The position numbers and the translations under genes were made by a program. A stretch of 64,000 nucleotides of DNA from Rothia dentocariosa ATCC 17931 (GTDB lineage: Bacteria > Actinomycetota > Actinomycetes > Actinomycetales > Micrococcaceae): contig NC_014643.1 of NCBI RefSeq assembly GCF_000164695.2, positions 1,674,001 to 1,738,000 on the forward strand. Direction: 5' to 3'. The notes under the pieces are model-generated. The model ran no database searches. It was not told where the DNA came from and saw only the letters and a list, made by a program, of their open reading frames with translations. Shown here piece by piece: positions 28,038 to 37,254 of the stretch. Numbering within the stretch: position 1 is the first letter of the stretch; each line of letters opens with the position of its first letter.

Positions 28038-30827
28038 TTGGCTAAGCCTCGCGTACACGAGATTGCTAAAGAACTTGGTGTAACGTCAAAAGAAGTTATT
28101 GCAAAACTAGCCGAACAAGGCGAATTCGTAAAGGGCGCATCCTCGACCCTTAACCCGCTCGTGGTTAAGAAACTGCGTGAAGCGTTCCCCGCCCCCGCTC
28201 AGGCACCTGAAAAACCAACTAAAGCGTCAGGGAAATCTGCAGCTTCCACAGCTAAAACTGCTAGTGCTAAGCCCGCCGCTCCAAAGAAGTCGGCGGACGC
28301 GAAATCTGCCGCTAAACCTGCGGCACCGAAACCTGCCCCTAAACCGGGTGCAAAACCTGCAGCTAAATCTGCGGCTCCTAAGCCCGGTGCCAAGGGCGCC
28401 GCTAAATCTTCTTCGGGTCCTCGTCCGGGCAACAACCCCTTCTCCTCACAGCAGGGAATGGCTCGTCCAGAGGCTCCGAAGCCTGCTGCTCCAAAGCCCG
28501 CACCGAAACCTGGTGCATCGGCTCCAAAACCGGGCCCGAAGCCTGGTCCTCGTCCGGGCAACAACCCCTTCTCCTCACAGCAGGGAATGAAACGACCCGA
28601 ACGCGGCGAACAACGTTCTGGCGGTCCTCGTCCACCCCGCGGTCAGCGTTCAGGCAATAATGCCCCTCGTCCCGGCGGTGGGGGCAACGGTCCCCGTTCC
28701 GCATCGGGGTCGCGCTCGCACGCGCCTCGTTCCGGCGGCGGCAACCGTCCTAGCCCGTCCATTATGCCGTCCAAGGTCTCGAACGTCGGTTCCGGTCCCG
28801 GAGCACCCGGTGGTGGTGGCGGAGGCGGTAACCGTCGTGGCGGAGGCGGCTATAACCGCGGTCCTTCGCGTCCGGGGCCCGGTGGCCGTGGAAATGCACA
28901 GGGCGCTTTCGGCCGCGGCGGATCCAAGCGTAAGAACCGTAAGTCGAAGGCAGCTCGCCGCAATGAAATCGAGCAGATGAATGCACCCGCACCCGGTGGT
29001 GTGGTAGTACCTCGCGGCGATGGTTCGACCGAGGTACGCCTGCGTCGCGGCGCGTCCATTATGGATTTTGCCGAGAAGATTGGTGCTAACCCGGCCTCGC
29101 TGATTACCGTGCTCTTCCACTTGGGTGAAATGGCTACTCAAACCCAGTCGCTCGATGAAGAAACCTTCGAGCTATTGGGTGTCGAGCTAGGGTACGTCGT
29201 AAAGATCGTGTCTCCCGAGGACGAAGAACGCGAGCTCTTGGAGTCATTTGACATCGACCTTGAAGCCGAGGCAGAGGCGGAAGGCGATGATGTTCTTGAA
29301 GCTCGTCCTCCGGTCGTGACCGTGATGGGTCACGTTGACCACGGTAAAACTCGACTGCTGGATGCTATTCGGAATACCAACGTCATTGAGGGTGAAGCCG
29401 GCGGTATTACCCAGCATATCGGTGCGTATCAGGTACACACCACCGTCGAAGGTGAAGACCGTGCGATTACCTTTATCGATACCCCCGGTCACGAGGCGTT
29501 TACCGCTATGCGTGCCCGCGGCGCGAAGGTTACCGACGTAGCCATCCTTGTGGTCGCTGCGGATGACGGCGTGATGCCGCAGACTGTTGAGGCGTTGAAC
29601 CACGCTCAGGCAGCTGATGTGCCGATCGTCGTAGCTATCAACAAGATCGATAAGGAAGGCGCATCGCCCGATAAGGTCAAGGGCCAGCTGACCGAGTATG
29701 GTCTGGTACCTGAAGATTACGGTGGAGACACCATGTTCGTGAACGTTTCGGCTCGGAATGGCACGAACATTACCGAACTGCTTGAAGCCGTAACCTTGAC
29801 TGCCGACGTTCTGGAACTGCGCGCTAATCCGAATAAGGAAGCTCGTGGCGTTGCCATTGAAGCGAATCTGGATAAGGGCCGCGGTGCGGTCTCCACCGTC
29901 TTGGTGCAGTCCGGTACTCTGCATGTGGGCGATGCGATTGTCGCCGGTGTGGCGCACGGTCGCGTGCGCGCCATGTTCGACGAGAATGGTCACGCAGTGA
30001 AAGAAGCCGGTCCGTCCCGTCCCGTTCAGGTTCTGGGTCTTTCGACCGTTCCCCGTGCGGGAGATACCTTCCTCTCGACCGAAGAAGAGCGCACCGCACG
30101 CCAGATTGCTGAGAAGCGTGAGGCCGCAGACCGTAATGCACAGCTCGCGAAGCGTCGTAAGCGTGTAACTCTTGAATCCTTCGATGCTGCTGTGGCTGAG
30201 GGCAAGATGGATACCCTCAACCTGATTATTAAGGGTGACGTCTCCGGCGCTGTTGAAGCTCTGGAAGAGTCGCTCATGAAGATTGATGTGGGCGGCGACG
30301 AAGTTCAGCTGCGCGTCATCCACCGCGGTGTAGGTGCTATTACTCAGAACGATGTGAACCTGGCAACCGTGGACAACGCGGTGATCATTGGCTTCAACGT
30401 TCGTCCTGCAGAGCGTGTCTCTGAGCTTGCAGACCGCGAGGGCGTCGAGATGAAGTTCTACTCGGTCATCTACCGCGCGATTGAGGAAATTGAGCAGGCT
30501 GTCAAAGGCATGCTTAAACCTGAATACGAAGAGGTCGAACTCGGCTCGGCGGAGATCCGCGAAGTGTTCCGTTCCTCCAAGTGGGGTAACATCGCAGGTT
30601 CGATGGTCAAGAACGGCATTATCAAGCGTAATTCCAAGGCACGCCTGGTACGTGACGGTGTTGTGGTGTCAGAAGACCTCACCATCGAGTCGCTGCGTCG
30701 TTTCAAGGACGATGCTACCGAAGTACGTGAAGGCTTCGAGTGCGGTATTGGACTCGGTTCCTTCAACGACATCAAGGAAGGCGACGTCATCGAAACCTGG
30801 GAGATGCGCGAGAAGCCGCGCGTCTAA
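28038..30827 (+). CDS. infB: Translation initiation factor IF-2
   Basis: GTPase that delivers fMet-tRNA to the 30S subunit and promotes subunit joining. The 929-residue protein starts [19 protein letters not shown] (IF2-N helix). A disordered region of some 280 residues follows, made of Ala/Pro/Lys repeats and then Gly/Arg-rich runs. The second IF2-N domain is near residue 330. The G domain has [11 protein letters not shown] near residue 435 (G1), DTPGHEAF (G3) and NKIDK (G4), followed by beta-barrel domains. The TTG at 28038 is chosen because AGGAG lies just upstream and the conserved MAKPRVHE start follows. Confidence 0.97.
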   Translation: MAKPRVHEIAKELGVTSKEVIAKLAEQGEFVKGASSTLNPLVVKKLREAFPAPAQAPEKPTKASGKSAASTAKTASAKPAAPKKSADAKSAAKPAAPKPAPKPGAKPAAKSAAPKPGAKGAAKSSSGPRPGNNPFSSQQGMARPEAPKPAAPKPAPKPGASAPKPGPKPGPRPGNNPFSSQQGMKRPERGEQRSGGPRPPRGQRSGNNAPRPGGGGNGPRSASGSRSHAPRSGGGNRPSPSIMPSKVSNVGSGPGAPGGGGGGGNRRGGGGYNRGPSRPGPGGRGNAQGAFGRGGSKRKNRKSKAARRNEIEQMNAPAPGGVVVPRGDGSTEVRLRRGASIMDFAEKIGANPASLITVLFHLGEMATQTQSLDEETFELLGVELGYVVKIVSPEDEERELLESFDIDLEAEAEAEGDDVLEARPPVVTVMGHVDHGKTRLLDAIRNTNVIEGEAGGITQHIGAYQVHTTVEGEDRAITFIDTPGHEAFTAMRARGAKVTDVAILVVAADDGVMPQTVEALNHAQAADVPIVVAINKIDKEGASPDKVKGQLTEYGLVPEDYGGDTMFVNVSARNGTNITELLEAVTLTADVLELRANPNKEARGVAIEANLDKGRGAVSTVLVQSGTLHVGDAIVAGVAHGRVRAMFDENGHAVKEAGPSRPVQVLGLSTVPRAGDTFLSTEEERTARQIAEKREAADRNAQLAKRRKRVTLESFDAAVAEGKMDTLNLIIKGDVSGAVEALEESLMKIDVGGDEVQLRVIHRGVGAITQNDVNLATVDNAVIIGFNVRPAERVSELADREGVEMKFYSVIYRAIEEIEQAVKGMLKPEYEEVELGSAEIREVFRSSKWGNIAGSMVKNGIIKRNSKARLVRDGVVVSEDLTIESLRRFKDDATEVREGFECGIGLGSFNDIKEGDVIETWEMREKPRV
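28416..28589 (+). repeat. Perfect 45-bp direct repeat inside infB
   Basis: The 45 bases at 28416-28460 recur identically at 28545-28589 (offset 129, exactly 43 codons). They encode a [15 protein letters not shown] segment in the disordered N-terminal part of IF-2. Identity at synonymous positions indicates recent duplication or ongoing recombination. Confidence 0.9.
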
Positions 30828-30837
30828 GACCCGCAGA

Positions 30838-30910
30838 AACGCGCCCGCTCCCCGTATCTCGCTTCGTTCCGGTTTTGTACCGGAAGATGCGGGATGCGGG
30901 GCGGGCGTTT
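30838..30910 (+). promoter_or_regulatory. Nested long hairpin between infB and rbfA
   Basis: AAACGC-CCCGC-CCCCG pairs with CGGGGCGGGCGTTT, enclosing an inner CCGGT/ACCGG hairpin (30869-30883). It has only three T residues at the end, so it may attenuate rather than end transcription between infB and rbfA. Confidence 0.55.
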
Positions 30911-30943
30911 CCACTATCTGTACTTGACCACAAGGAGAAAACT

Positions 30944-31384
30944 ATGGCTGATGCAGCACGTGCAGCCCGTCTCGCCGATCGTATTAAGGTGATTGTGGCG
31001 CAGGCGCTTGAACGCCGAGTCAAAGACCCCCGCCTCGGTTTTGTGACGGTTACCGATGCCCGGGTCACGAATGACCTGCAGCACGCAACCCTGTACTACA
31101 CCGTATACGGTTCTGAAGAAGAACAAGAAAACACAAAAAAGGCGTTGGAATCCGCTAAGGGCATTTTGCGCTCTGAGGTGGGAAAAAATATTACCGCGCG
31201 TCTGACGCCGACCCTCACCTTCGTGCCAGACGAAGTGCCGGTCAATGCGTATCATCTCGAAGACCTCTTGAAGAAAACCCGTGAACGCGACGCCGAACTT
31301 GCCGCAGCATCCACGGGCGCCCAATATGCGGGTGACGCTGACCCTTACAAGAAACCTGAGCAGGCCGAAGTAGAGGAAGACTAA
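30944..31384 (+). CDS. rbfA: Ribosome-binding factor A
   Basis: Cold-shock-linked 30S assembly factor that binds near helix 1 of 16S rRNA. The 146-residue protein opens ADAARAARLADRIKVIVAQAL. The core is KDPRLGFVTVTDARVTNDLQHA near residues 27-47 (abbreviated), and the KH-like end is LTPTLTFVPDEVP. An acidic 25-residue tail is present. The ATG at 30944 follows AAGGAGAAAAC; upstream in-frame codons are part of the infB 3' region. truB begins five bases after its stop. Confidence 0.95.
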   Translation: MADAARAARLADRIKVIVAQALERRVKDPRLGFVTVTDARVTNDLQHATLYYTVYGSEEEQENTKKALESAKGILRSEVGKNITARLTPTLTFVPDEVPVNAYHLEDLLKKTRERDAELAAASTGAQYAGDADPYKKPEQAEVEED

Positions 31385-31388
31385 TACA

Positions 31389-32471
31389 GTGGCAAAAGCT
31401 CGGGAGCGTGGACCGTCAGGTTTGCTGGTGGTGAATAAACCTGCTGGCATGACGAGCCATGATGTAGTCTCGAAGATCCGCTGGATTGCCGGTACGCGGC
31501 GTGTTGGTCATGCAGGTACTCTTGATCCGGCGGCGACCGGTGTGTTGGTTTTGGGCTTGAATAAAGCGACAAAGCTTTTGACGTATTTAGTTGGTCAGGA
31601 TAAAACTTATGAGGCTCGCCTGGTGTTAGGGGCCGCAACTCTGACAGAGGACGCTGAGGGAGAGCTCACCGGGATTGCTCGCGCGGAGGCTGTGAGGGCT
31701 CTGACTCGGGAGAAGATTGAAAACGCTGTACGATCTTTGACGGGTAATATTATGCAGGTTCCCTCCGCCGTTTCGGCGATTAAGGTTAAGGGTGTGCGTT
31801 CTTATGCTCGGGTTCGTGACGGCGAGGATATTGAACTTGCCGCCCGAAAGGTCACGATTCATGAGGCCGCTGTTCATGAGGTGCGCGATAGCGAACTTGA
31901 TACTCGACTATATACTGTTGCCGAGGGGCTTGATATTCCTGCGTGTGTACCAGTTGTTGAGGTAGATATTACGGTTTCCTGCTCTTCTGGAACCTATATT
32001 CGTGCTTTTGCTCGTGATGTGGGTAAAGCCCTGGGCGTTGGGGGCCATTTGAGTGCTTTGAACCGTATTCGTGTAGGGAATGTGTATCAGCGTGAGGCGC
32101 TTGATTTAGCTGAACTCATGAAGGAGCGCGAGAACGCTGATGGGCCGCTAGACTTACCCGTACTTTCTCTTGAGGAGGCGGCACGGCGTCTGTTCAACGT
32201 TCGGCAGCTTTCGACGCAAGAGGCGACCGATATTTCATTTGGTCGGTGCATTACAGCCGGTGAGGAGGGCTCAGATGTTTTTGCTTTAGGTACACAAAGC
32301 CCGGAGTCTCAGCATGCCAGTACCGAGGGGATAACTGCCGCATTTGCGCCGGACGGAACACTGGTGGCTCTTATAGAGAATGTGAAGTTTCGGGGAACCC
32401 GATGTGCGGCGCCCGTGCTCGTATTTGAAGCAGGAATTGACTTCTCGCGGGAAGCGGGGGAGCGGTTATGA
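31389..32471 (+). CDS. truB: tRNA pseudouridine(55) synthase
   Basis: Makes the near-universal pseudouridine 55 in the tRNA T loop. The 360-residue protein has GLLVVNKPAGMTSHDVV near residue 10. The catalytic motif GHAGTLDPAATGVLVLG carries the nucleophile Asp near residue 45. SCSSGTYIRAFARDVG lies near 198. The C-terminal PUA-like extension is longer than the usual total of about 300 residues. The GTG start follows rbfA closely, and the last codon overlaps the ATG of the next gene (ATGA), so the genes are translationally coupled. Confidence 0.96.
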   Translation: MAKARERGPSGLLVVNKPAGMTSHDVVSKIRWIAGTRRVGHAGTLDPAATGVLVLGLNKATKLLTYLVGQDKTYEARLVLGAATLTEDAEGELTGIARAEAVRALTREKIENAVRSLTGNIMQVPSAVSAIKVKGVRSYARVRDGEDIELAARKVTIHEAAVHEVRDSELDTRLYTVAEGLDIPACVPVVEVDITVSCSSGTYIRAFARDVGKALGVGGHLSALNRIRVGNVYQREALDLAELMKERENADGPLDLPVLSLEEAARRLFNVRQLSTQEATDISFGRCITAGEEGSDVFALGTQSPESQHASTEGITAAFAPDGTLVALIENVKFRGTRCAAPVLVFEAGIDFSREAGERL

Positions 32472-32839
32472 TCGCTGGTTTGGACTGGTGGTTTTGGATT
32501 ACTGTGGTACTCGGTACGTTATCGTGCCTGGCCTCTTTGGTACAGTATTTCCGTGGTTATGAACCCGATGACTATTCACAAGGCCCGATGCTCATTCTTG
32601 AAGCATTTTTAGTGGTATACCTGGTAGGGTCGATCATCATGCAGGCCGTGGGACCGGGACCTCGTGGTGATTGGCTAGAGTATTACGGGTATCTCGTTAC
32701 TGCCATGCTTATTCCCGCCGGCGCGTTCTTCTATTCTCTCAGCGAGCGTACGCGATGGGCGACTCTGCTACTGGCGGTTCCAGGGCCCGTGCTCATCGTG
32801 ATGGTTCATCGAATGAATATGCTGTGGTATTACTATTAG
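32468..32839 (+). CDS. Small four-helix membrane protein of unknown function
   Basis: The 123-residue, strongly hydrophobic protein has four predicted membrane helices (about residues 7-25, 41-60, 70-90, 97-115) and a Trp/Tyr-rich end. It overlaps the truB stop by four bases, which implies co-expression. Similar small membrane proteins sit next to truB in other Micrococcales, but no function is known. Confidence 0.7.
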   Translation: MIAGLDWWFWITVVLGTLSCLASLVQYFRGYEPDDYSQGPMLILEAFLVVYLVGSIIMQAVGPGPRGDWLEYYGYLVTAMLIPAGAFFYSLSERTRWATLLLAVPGPVLIVMVHRMNMLWYYY

Positions 32840-32945
32840 ACACAGGTTTTACTCCACATAGCTGGGGCACAGAGCCTGAATTATAGAGCAAGTACGCAAG
32901 CATCTAGAGACACCTTCTGCGCACACACCTTGGGAAGGACACGAT

Positions 32946-33431
32946 GTGAATAATACTTTGAACCCTTGGGGTTCCCGCACTACAAAAGGCAATTCTAAAT
33001 CCGATGCTGTTTCCTCAGCTGGCCATGCCTCCGGTCCGGGTAAAGTTATCGCTGTGGTGTACGGGATTTTTACACTGTCGGCGGGCGCTCGCGCGTGTTA
33101 TCAGCTGATTCGTAAATTTGATGAGGCGCCCTTGGCGATTCTGCTTTCGCTTCTTTCCGCAATTATTTATGCTATTGCTGCTGTTTCTTTAGCAAAGCGT
33201 GGAGAACGTGCTAGGCAGCTTGCGGTTATCACCATCGTAGTGGAGCTTCTTGGCGTCCTTGGCATAGGAGTTTTCTCGTATGCCGCTCCGCAGTTTTTCC
33301 CCTTAGCATCCGTGTGGTCGCATTTCGGGCAAGGATATGGGTATATCCCCTTGGTACTGCCGGTGGTGGGGTTGTGGTGGCTGTACCGGGCAGCGCATCG
33401 CACTACGAACAGGTCGCAGAATTCTCGGTGA
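32946..33431 (+). CDS. Small membrane protein of unknown function
   Basis: The 161-residue protein has a polar Ser/Asn-rich N-terminus of about 30 residues. Four hydrophobic helices follow, starting VIAVVYGIFTLSAGA near residue 35, and the C-terminus is basic (YRAAHRTTNRSQ). The GTG start at 32946 follows GGAAGGACAC. It shares layout with the next protein (polar N-terminus, four helices) and may be a distant relative. No family is recognised. Confidence 0.65.
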   Translation: MNNTLNPWGSRTTKGNSKSDAVSSAGHASGPGKVIAVVYGIFTLSAGARACYQLIRKFDEAPLAILLSLLSAIIYAIAAVSLAKRGERARQLAVITIVVELLGVLGIGVFSYAAPQFFPLASVWSHFGQGYGYIPLVLPVVGLWWLYRAAHRTTNRSQNSR

Positions 33432-33459
33432 GGATAGCGAAAACTAAAAGGAGAGAACT

Positions 33460-34155
33460 ATGACTCGTGATAAGAACTCGCAGAAGGCCGAGAAAAAATC
33501 GCATTCAACCTCTGAACCGGTAACTCAGCCGCAGCCGGTGATTTCAGCGCAGTCGGAGTATCCGCAGAAAGCGCGCACTGCGTCGGCCCAACAGCCTGCA
33601 CAGAAAATCGGATCTGAATCCAGTGCTCAGAAATCTGCTCGCGGATCAAAAAATACTGCCCCTGCAGGATCGCAGAAAACGACGGCCGTGCGTACGGTGG
33701 AGGACGTCGCCAAGCCTCAGAACCAAGGGGTTTTTCGCGCTGTGACCGCACTTTACGGTGCTTTGGTTATGCTCTATGCGGGGTGGCAGATCTTCTCAGG
33801 CGCCCGTGCTGTGCCAGAGAATGATGGTCTGGCGGCAAATGCTTCTCTGGAATCAAATTATGCGTTTTTCGCCGCAATATACTTCGGCTTGGGGCTCTCA
33901 TTCCTTGTTATCGCTGTGAAGTTCAAGTGGGTCAATATGCTGGCAATATCCTGTCTGGTGGTTTTCTTAGGCGGCGTGGGACGTATTATGTCGTGGGCTA
34001 CTCACGGTACCCCGCATTGGTCGCTGATCGTGCTGATGGTGACTGAGCTGGTCATTCCTCCATGCCTGTTGATTTGGTACGCCTGGATTAATAAGTCCAA
34101 TAAGATTCGGCAGGATATGCTTCAGGCTTCGCAACAGGGAAAATCCTCTCGTTAG
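33460..34155 (+). CDS. DUF4345-like membrane protein with polar N-terminus
   Basis: The 231-residue protein has about 90 polar Ser/Gln/Lys-rich residues and then four membrane helices, beginning FRAVTALYGALVMLYAGWQIF near residue 90 (abbreviated), with GLSFLVIAVKF and GGVGRIMSWATHG. The order of helices and the GGVGR-I-S motif fit the DUF4345 family, whose role is unknown. AAGGAGAG lies six bases before the ATG. It is the last of three consecutive small membrane-protein genes between truB and ribF. Confidence 0.65.
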   Translation: MTRDKNSQKAEKKSHSTSEPVTQPQPVISAQSEYPQKARTASAQQPAQKIGSESSAQKSARGSKNTAPAGSQKTTAVRTVEDVAKPQNQGVFRAVTALYGALVMLYAGWQIFSGARAVPENDGLAANASLESNYAFFAAIYFGLGLSFLVIAVKFKWVNMLAISCLVVFLGGVGRIMSWATHGTPHWSLIVLMVTELVIPPCLLIWYAWINKSNKIRQDMLQASQQGKSSR

Positions 34156-34260
34156 CGTTGGGTCTCGAAAATCCTTCAGGTTTATCGGGGTGGTAATTCT
34201 ACATACGTCTTCAGACTGGTTTAGGATGTATAGGTACATTATTTCTTACCAGGAGAGCCC

Positions 34261-35226
34261 GTGACCCTCTATACCGAGTTGAGCGATATTCCAGCGGATT
34301 TCGGTCCGTCCGTAGTGACTATCGGCAATTTTGATGGCGTGCATATTGGTCACGCTCGCGTTATTTCACGTGTTGTCGAGGTAGCGAATGAGCACGGGCT
34401 TGTTTCGGTTGCTGTTTCGTTTGATCCGCACCCTATGCAGGTGCATCATCCTGAACTGAAGCATCAGGAAATTATGGGTCAGGGGTCAAGACGTTATTTC
34501 ATGTGCCAGCTTGGCCTGCAGAACTACCTACTGCTGCATTACGACCTAGAGTTTGCGAAGCAGAGCCCCGAAGAATTTGTGAAGTCCGTCTTTGTTGATA
34601 CCCTGCGTGCACGTTATGTCGTGATCGGCGATGATGTGCGTTTTGGGCACAAGAATTCGGGCGATTTAAACACAATGCGCGAACTGGGGAAGAAATACGG
34701 GTTTGAGGTCATCGTGGTTGATGATTTGATGGCCGATGAAAAAACTCGATGCTCTTCAACCCGCATCCGCGAATATTTGAACGCGGGGGACATGGAAGGT
34801 GCGGCTCGGCTGCTTGGTCGTCCGCACCTGATGTACGGGGAAGTCGTGCACGGCTTGGCGCGTGGGCGTGAACTGGGGTTCCCTACAGCAAATTTGGAGC
34901 TGGAGGCGCGCGGCTTTATCCCGGTTGATGGTGTGTATGCCGGATGGTTGACCGATGAATCTGGTGAAAAGCATCCGGCGGCTATATCCGTGGGTACAAA
35001 CCCAACCTTCGACGGCATTGAAAACCGTCAGGTTGAGGCGCATGTTATTAACCGTCCTCAAGAACGCGTTGAGGACTTTGACCTTTATGGGCAGCATGTG
35101 GTTGTGGAATTTGTGAAGCACCTGCGCCCTATGGTTGCGTACCATGGCATTGATGCTTTGATCGAACAGATTAATCAGGATGTTGCGCAGGCGCGCGATG
35201 TGCTTGCCGCCGGGTCTTACGCTTAG
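34261..35226 (+). CDS. ribF: Bifunctional riboflavin kinase / FAD synthetase
   Basis: Phosphorylates riboflavin to FMN and adenylylates FMN to FAD. The 321-residue protein has the nucleotidyltransferase motif TIGNFDGVHIGH near residue 21, DDVRFGHKNSGD near 122, and the SSTRIREYL element near 165. The C-terminal riboflavin-kinase domain shows GRELGFPTANLE near 202 and a PVDGVYAGW strand. The GTG start follows CAGGAGAGCCC. An AT-rich intergenic region follows and marks the beginning of an accessory segment. Confidence 0.96.
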   Translation: MTLYTELSDIPADFGPSVVTIGNFDGVHIGHARVISRVVEVANEHGLVSVAVSFDPHPMQVHHPELKHQEIMGQGSRRYFMCQLGLQNYLLLHYDLEFAKQSPEEFVKSVFVDTLRARYVVIGDDVRFGHKNSGDLNTMRELGKKYGFEVIVVDDLMADEKTRCSSTRIREYLNAGDMEGAARLLGRPHLMYGEVVHGLARGRELGFPTANLELEARGFIPVDGVYAGWLTDESGEKHPAAISVGTNPTFDGIENRQVEAHVINRPQERVEDFDLYGQHVVVEFVKHLRPMVAYHGIDALIEQINQDVAQARDVLAAGSYA

Positions 35227-35612
35227 GTAATAAGACTCTGGCGTTTTCTGTCGTCTGTAATCTTATGAAGACCAAAATAAAACATAACTGATTCTGCAAC
35301 TTTCATGTTTATCGTGAAGGTTTAAAATATTTTTTATATTAATTGTATAAATGTATAGATAAACCGCACCCTGAGAATTTAATTGTAATATTTTTGTTTA
35401 CTTCGAGAGAAATATCTAATTTCGTCTCTTGCTGATGTGTGCATGAGATACACTAAAAATTACAAATTCCCGATAGCTTATTGACGCATGCAATATATCT
35501 TGGGTCTTTGATGACATAAGATATATTAGAGAGTAATCTACCTGGAGAATATATCCCTGACTTATTGCGTAAATCAGGGATAACAATCACCTACTCAGCA
35601 CAAAGGAATATT
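35227..35612 (+). promoter_or_regulatory. AT-rich intergenic region with a 10-bp inverted repeat
   Basis: This 386-base region is far richer in A+T than its surroundings and contains no gene. A perfect inverted repeat, AATATATCTT (35492-35501) and AAGATATATT (35518-35527), overlaps possible promoter sequence (TTGACG at 35481, TTGGGT at 35501). The region controls the exported-protein gene downstream. A protein-binding operator or AT-rich DNA silenced by a nucleoid protein are both possible. Confidence 0.5.
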
Positions 35613-36554
35613 GTGAATACTTCGAAAACACTGTCTCGGCGCACCTTGGCAAAAGGTACCGCCTGGGCCGCCCCTGTTGTGATAGCCTCCTCCGCTGTAC
35701 CCGCATATGCGTCCAGCGTGCCGGATTGTTCATGGCTTGCGACTCAGAATGTTGTGGAGACGAGCGTTTCTAATGAATTCTCGGATAACGGTAATCCGAA
35801 TATTACCGTCGCGGACTGGGGGAACCAAGGGGGTGCTGGTGTATCTTATAAGTTTGCCGATACATATGACAACGGTCGTAATCCTTACGCCGTTAATACA
35901 CCCATTGAGAGAAACCCTTACCACGATTTCACCTTTACGTACCGCATTACAGAAGATTTGCGGAGTTTTAAGGCGACCCCCTGGGTTAACCAGGCAACTC
36001 CAGTGGGCGAACAAAATGCAAAGAATAACGCTGTGCTCGATACTCAATTTAACGGTGTTGGGTATAAAGTTACAGGCGCTCAACCTATCAAGCAGGCAAC
36101 CTTTGGGTGGGGAAGTTTCAACCACAAAAATATTGATGGTATGCCTTCAAAAACTACTGGGTCTTACGGCTGCTATGAGGACCGCAAGTTCTATCCGTTC
36201 TCTCGTTCTCAGGCACGTTCCGTAGTTGAAGGCAGCCGCTGGCGCGGACAGGTCTATCTTGATTTCGGGCCGGTGAGTGCGGGAACGGTTATTAAGGTAA
36301 CTATTCGTGTTTACTCGCTTCAAGAAATGTCCGCCTCGTACATTAATCAGCGCTACTACAACAACAACTGCAATCCAACCTATAATGGTGGTCCCAAACG
36401 TTGGGCTGGAGATAACGACCAGGTTGGTGTGGTGGGCGAGTACTCTTACGCACTCAAAGATCCCCGTGTTGCAGAGTGCAGCAGTTCTGCCAATAAGCAT
36501 GCGGTGCCGGTCAGCGGATACTGGGCTTTCGGCGGTAACTGGACCCAAGAGTAA
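35613..36554 (+). CDS. Exported protein with Tat-type signal, unknown function
   Basis: The 313-residue protein begins MNTSKTLSRRTLAKGTAWAA, a twin-arginine motif (SRRTLAK) followed by a hydrophobic stretch and AYASS cleavage site near residue 34. The mature part is polar and aromatic-rich, predicted mainly beta, with four cysteines (in DCSW, GCYE, NCNP and ECSS) that could form two disulfides. There is no C-terminal sorting signal or anchor, so it is probably secreted. The GTG at 35613 follows AAAGGAATATT; an in-frame start 48 bases upstream lacks this. No family is recognised. Confidence 0.72.
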   Translation: MNTSKTLSRRTLAKGTAWAAPVVIASSAVPAYASSVPDCSWLATQNVVETSVSNEFSDNGNPNITVADWGNQGGAGVSYKFADTYDNGRNPYAVNTPIERNPYHDFTFTYRITEDLRSFKATPWVNQATPVGEQNAKNNAVLDTQFNGVGYKVTGAQPIKQATFGWGSFNHKNIDGMPSKTTGSYGCYEDRKFYPFSRSQARSVVEGSRWRGQVYLDFGPVSAGTVIKVTIRVYSLQEMSASYINQRYYNNNCNPTYNGGPKRWAGDNDQVGVVGEYSYALKDPRVAECSSSANKHAVPVSGYWAFGGNWTQE

Positions 36555-36636
36555 TATCCTCCAGCAAAGCTATGCACCATCAAGCTGTTTGGCACTTATA
36601 TAAAGAGGGCTAGTGCAGCAGTGCATGCTGTACATG

Positions 36637-36676
36637 GAATACGGCGGTATTGCAATAACGCGATGCCGCCGTATTC
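36637..36676 (+). terminator. Hairpin terminator after the exported protein gene
   Basis: GAATACGGCGG pairs perfectly with CCGCCGTATTC across an 18-base loop, followed by a short T-rich tail (TTGCGT). Confidence 0.65.
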
Positions 36677-36792
36677 TTGCGTCATGAGACCGAGCTCAGC
36701 GGCATTTATGCAATGAGAATGCAGGAACTCTCTTAGGGAGAGTATCTTATGAAGGGTTCCGACGAAGCGGGTGCTTAAGAGAGAATATAAGC

Positions 36793-37254
36793 ATGAAAAA
36801 AATGAACGTCGAGTCTTTCAACCTTGATCATCGTGCCGTTGTGGCCCCCTATGTGCGGATTGCAGACCGCAAGGAATTGCCCGGTGGAGATACCCTCATC
36901 AAATACGATGTCCGCTTCACTCAGCCTAACAAGGGCCATCTTGAAATGCCCGTCGTACATTCGATCGAGCATATGAGCGCCGAGCACATGCGCAACCACA
37001 CCGATAAGCTCATCGATTTTTCACCAATGGGATGCCAAACTGGGTTTTACGCCCTCACCCTGGGGCTAGAGCTGCAGGAGTTCTTGCCCATCCTGGAAGC
37101 GACTCTACGAGATATTCTCACGGCTACCGAGGTGCCCGCCGCGAATGAAATACAGTGCGGTTGGGGCGCTAACCACACCCTTGAAGGGGCGCAGAATGCT
37201 GCACGTGAATTCCTCGCCGCACGTGCTGACTGGGAGCAGGTGATGGCGGCGTGA
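36793..37254 (+). CDS. luxS: S-ribosylhomocysteine lyase (AI-2 synthase)
   Basis: Cleaves S-ribosylhomocysteine to homocysteine and DPD, the precursor of autoinducer-2. In the 153-residue protein the metal ligands are in HSIEH (His56, His60, with Glu59 the catalytic base) and Cys122. The catalytic cysteine motif is MGCQTGFY (Cys81). RBS GAGAGAAT is weak and the ATG at 36793 is followed by a second in-frame ATG four codons later. Its stop overlaps the next gene by four bases. It supplies the second half of the SAH recycling route with mtnN. Confidence 0.96.
   Translation: MKKMNVESFNLDHRAVVAPYVRIADRKELPGGDTLIKYDVRFTQPNKGHLEMPVVHSIEHMSAEHMRNHTDKLIDFSPMGCQTGFYALTLGLELQEFLPILEATLRDILTATEVPAANEIQCGWGANHTLEGAQNAAREFLAARADWEQVMAA

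Noticed and set aside
29244..30323. 359-codon open frame antisense to infB
   Set aside because: Mirror of strongly biased infB codons; no start signal and no independent family likeness.
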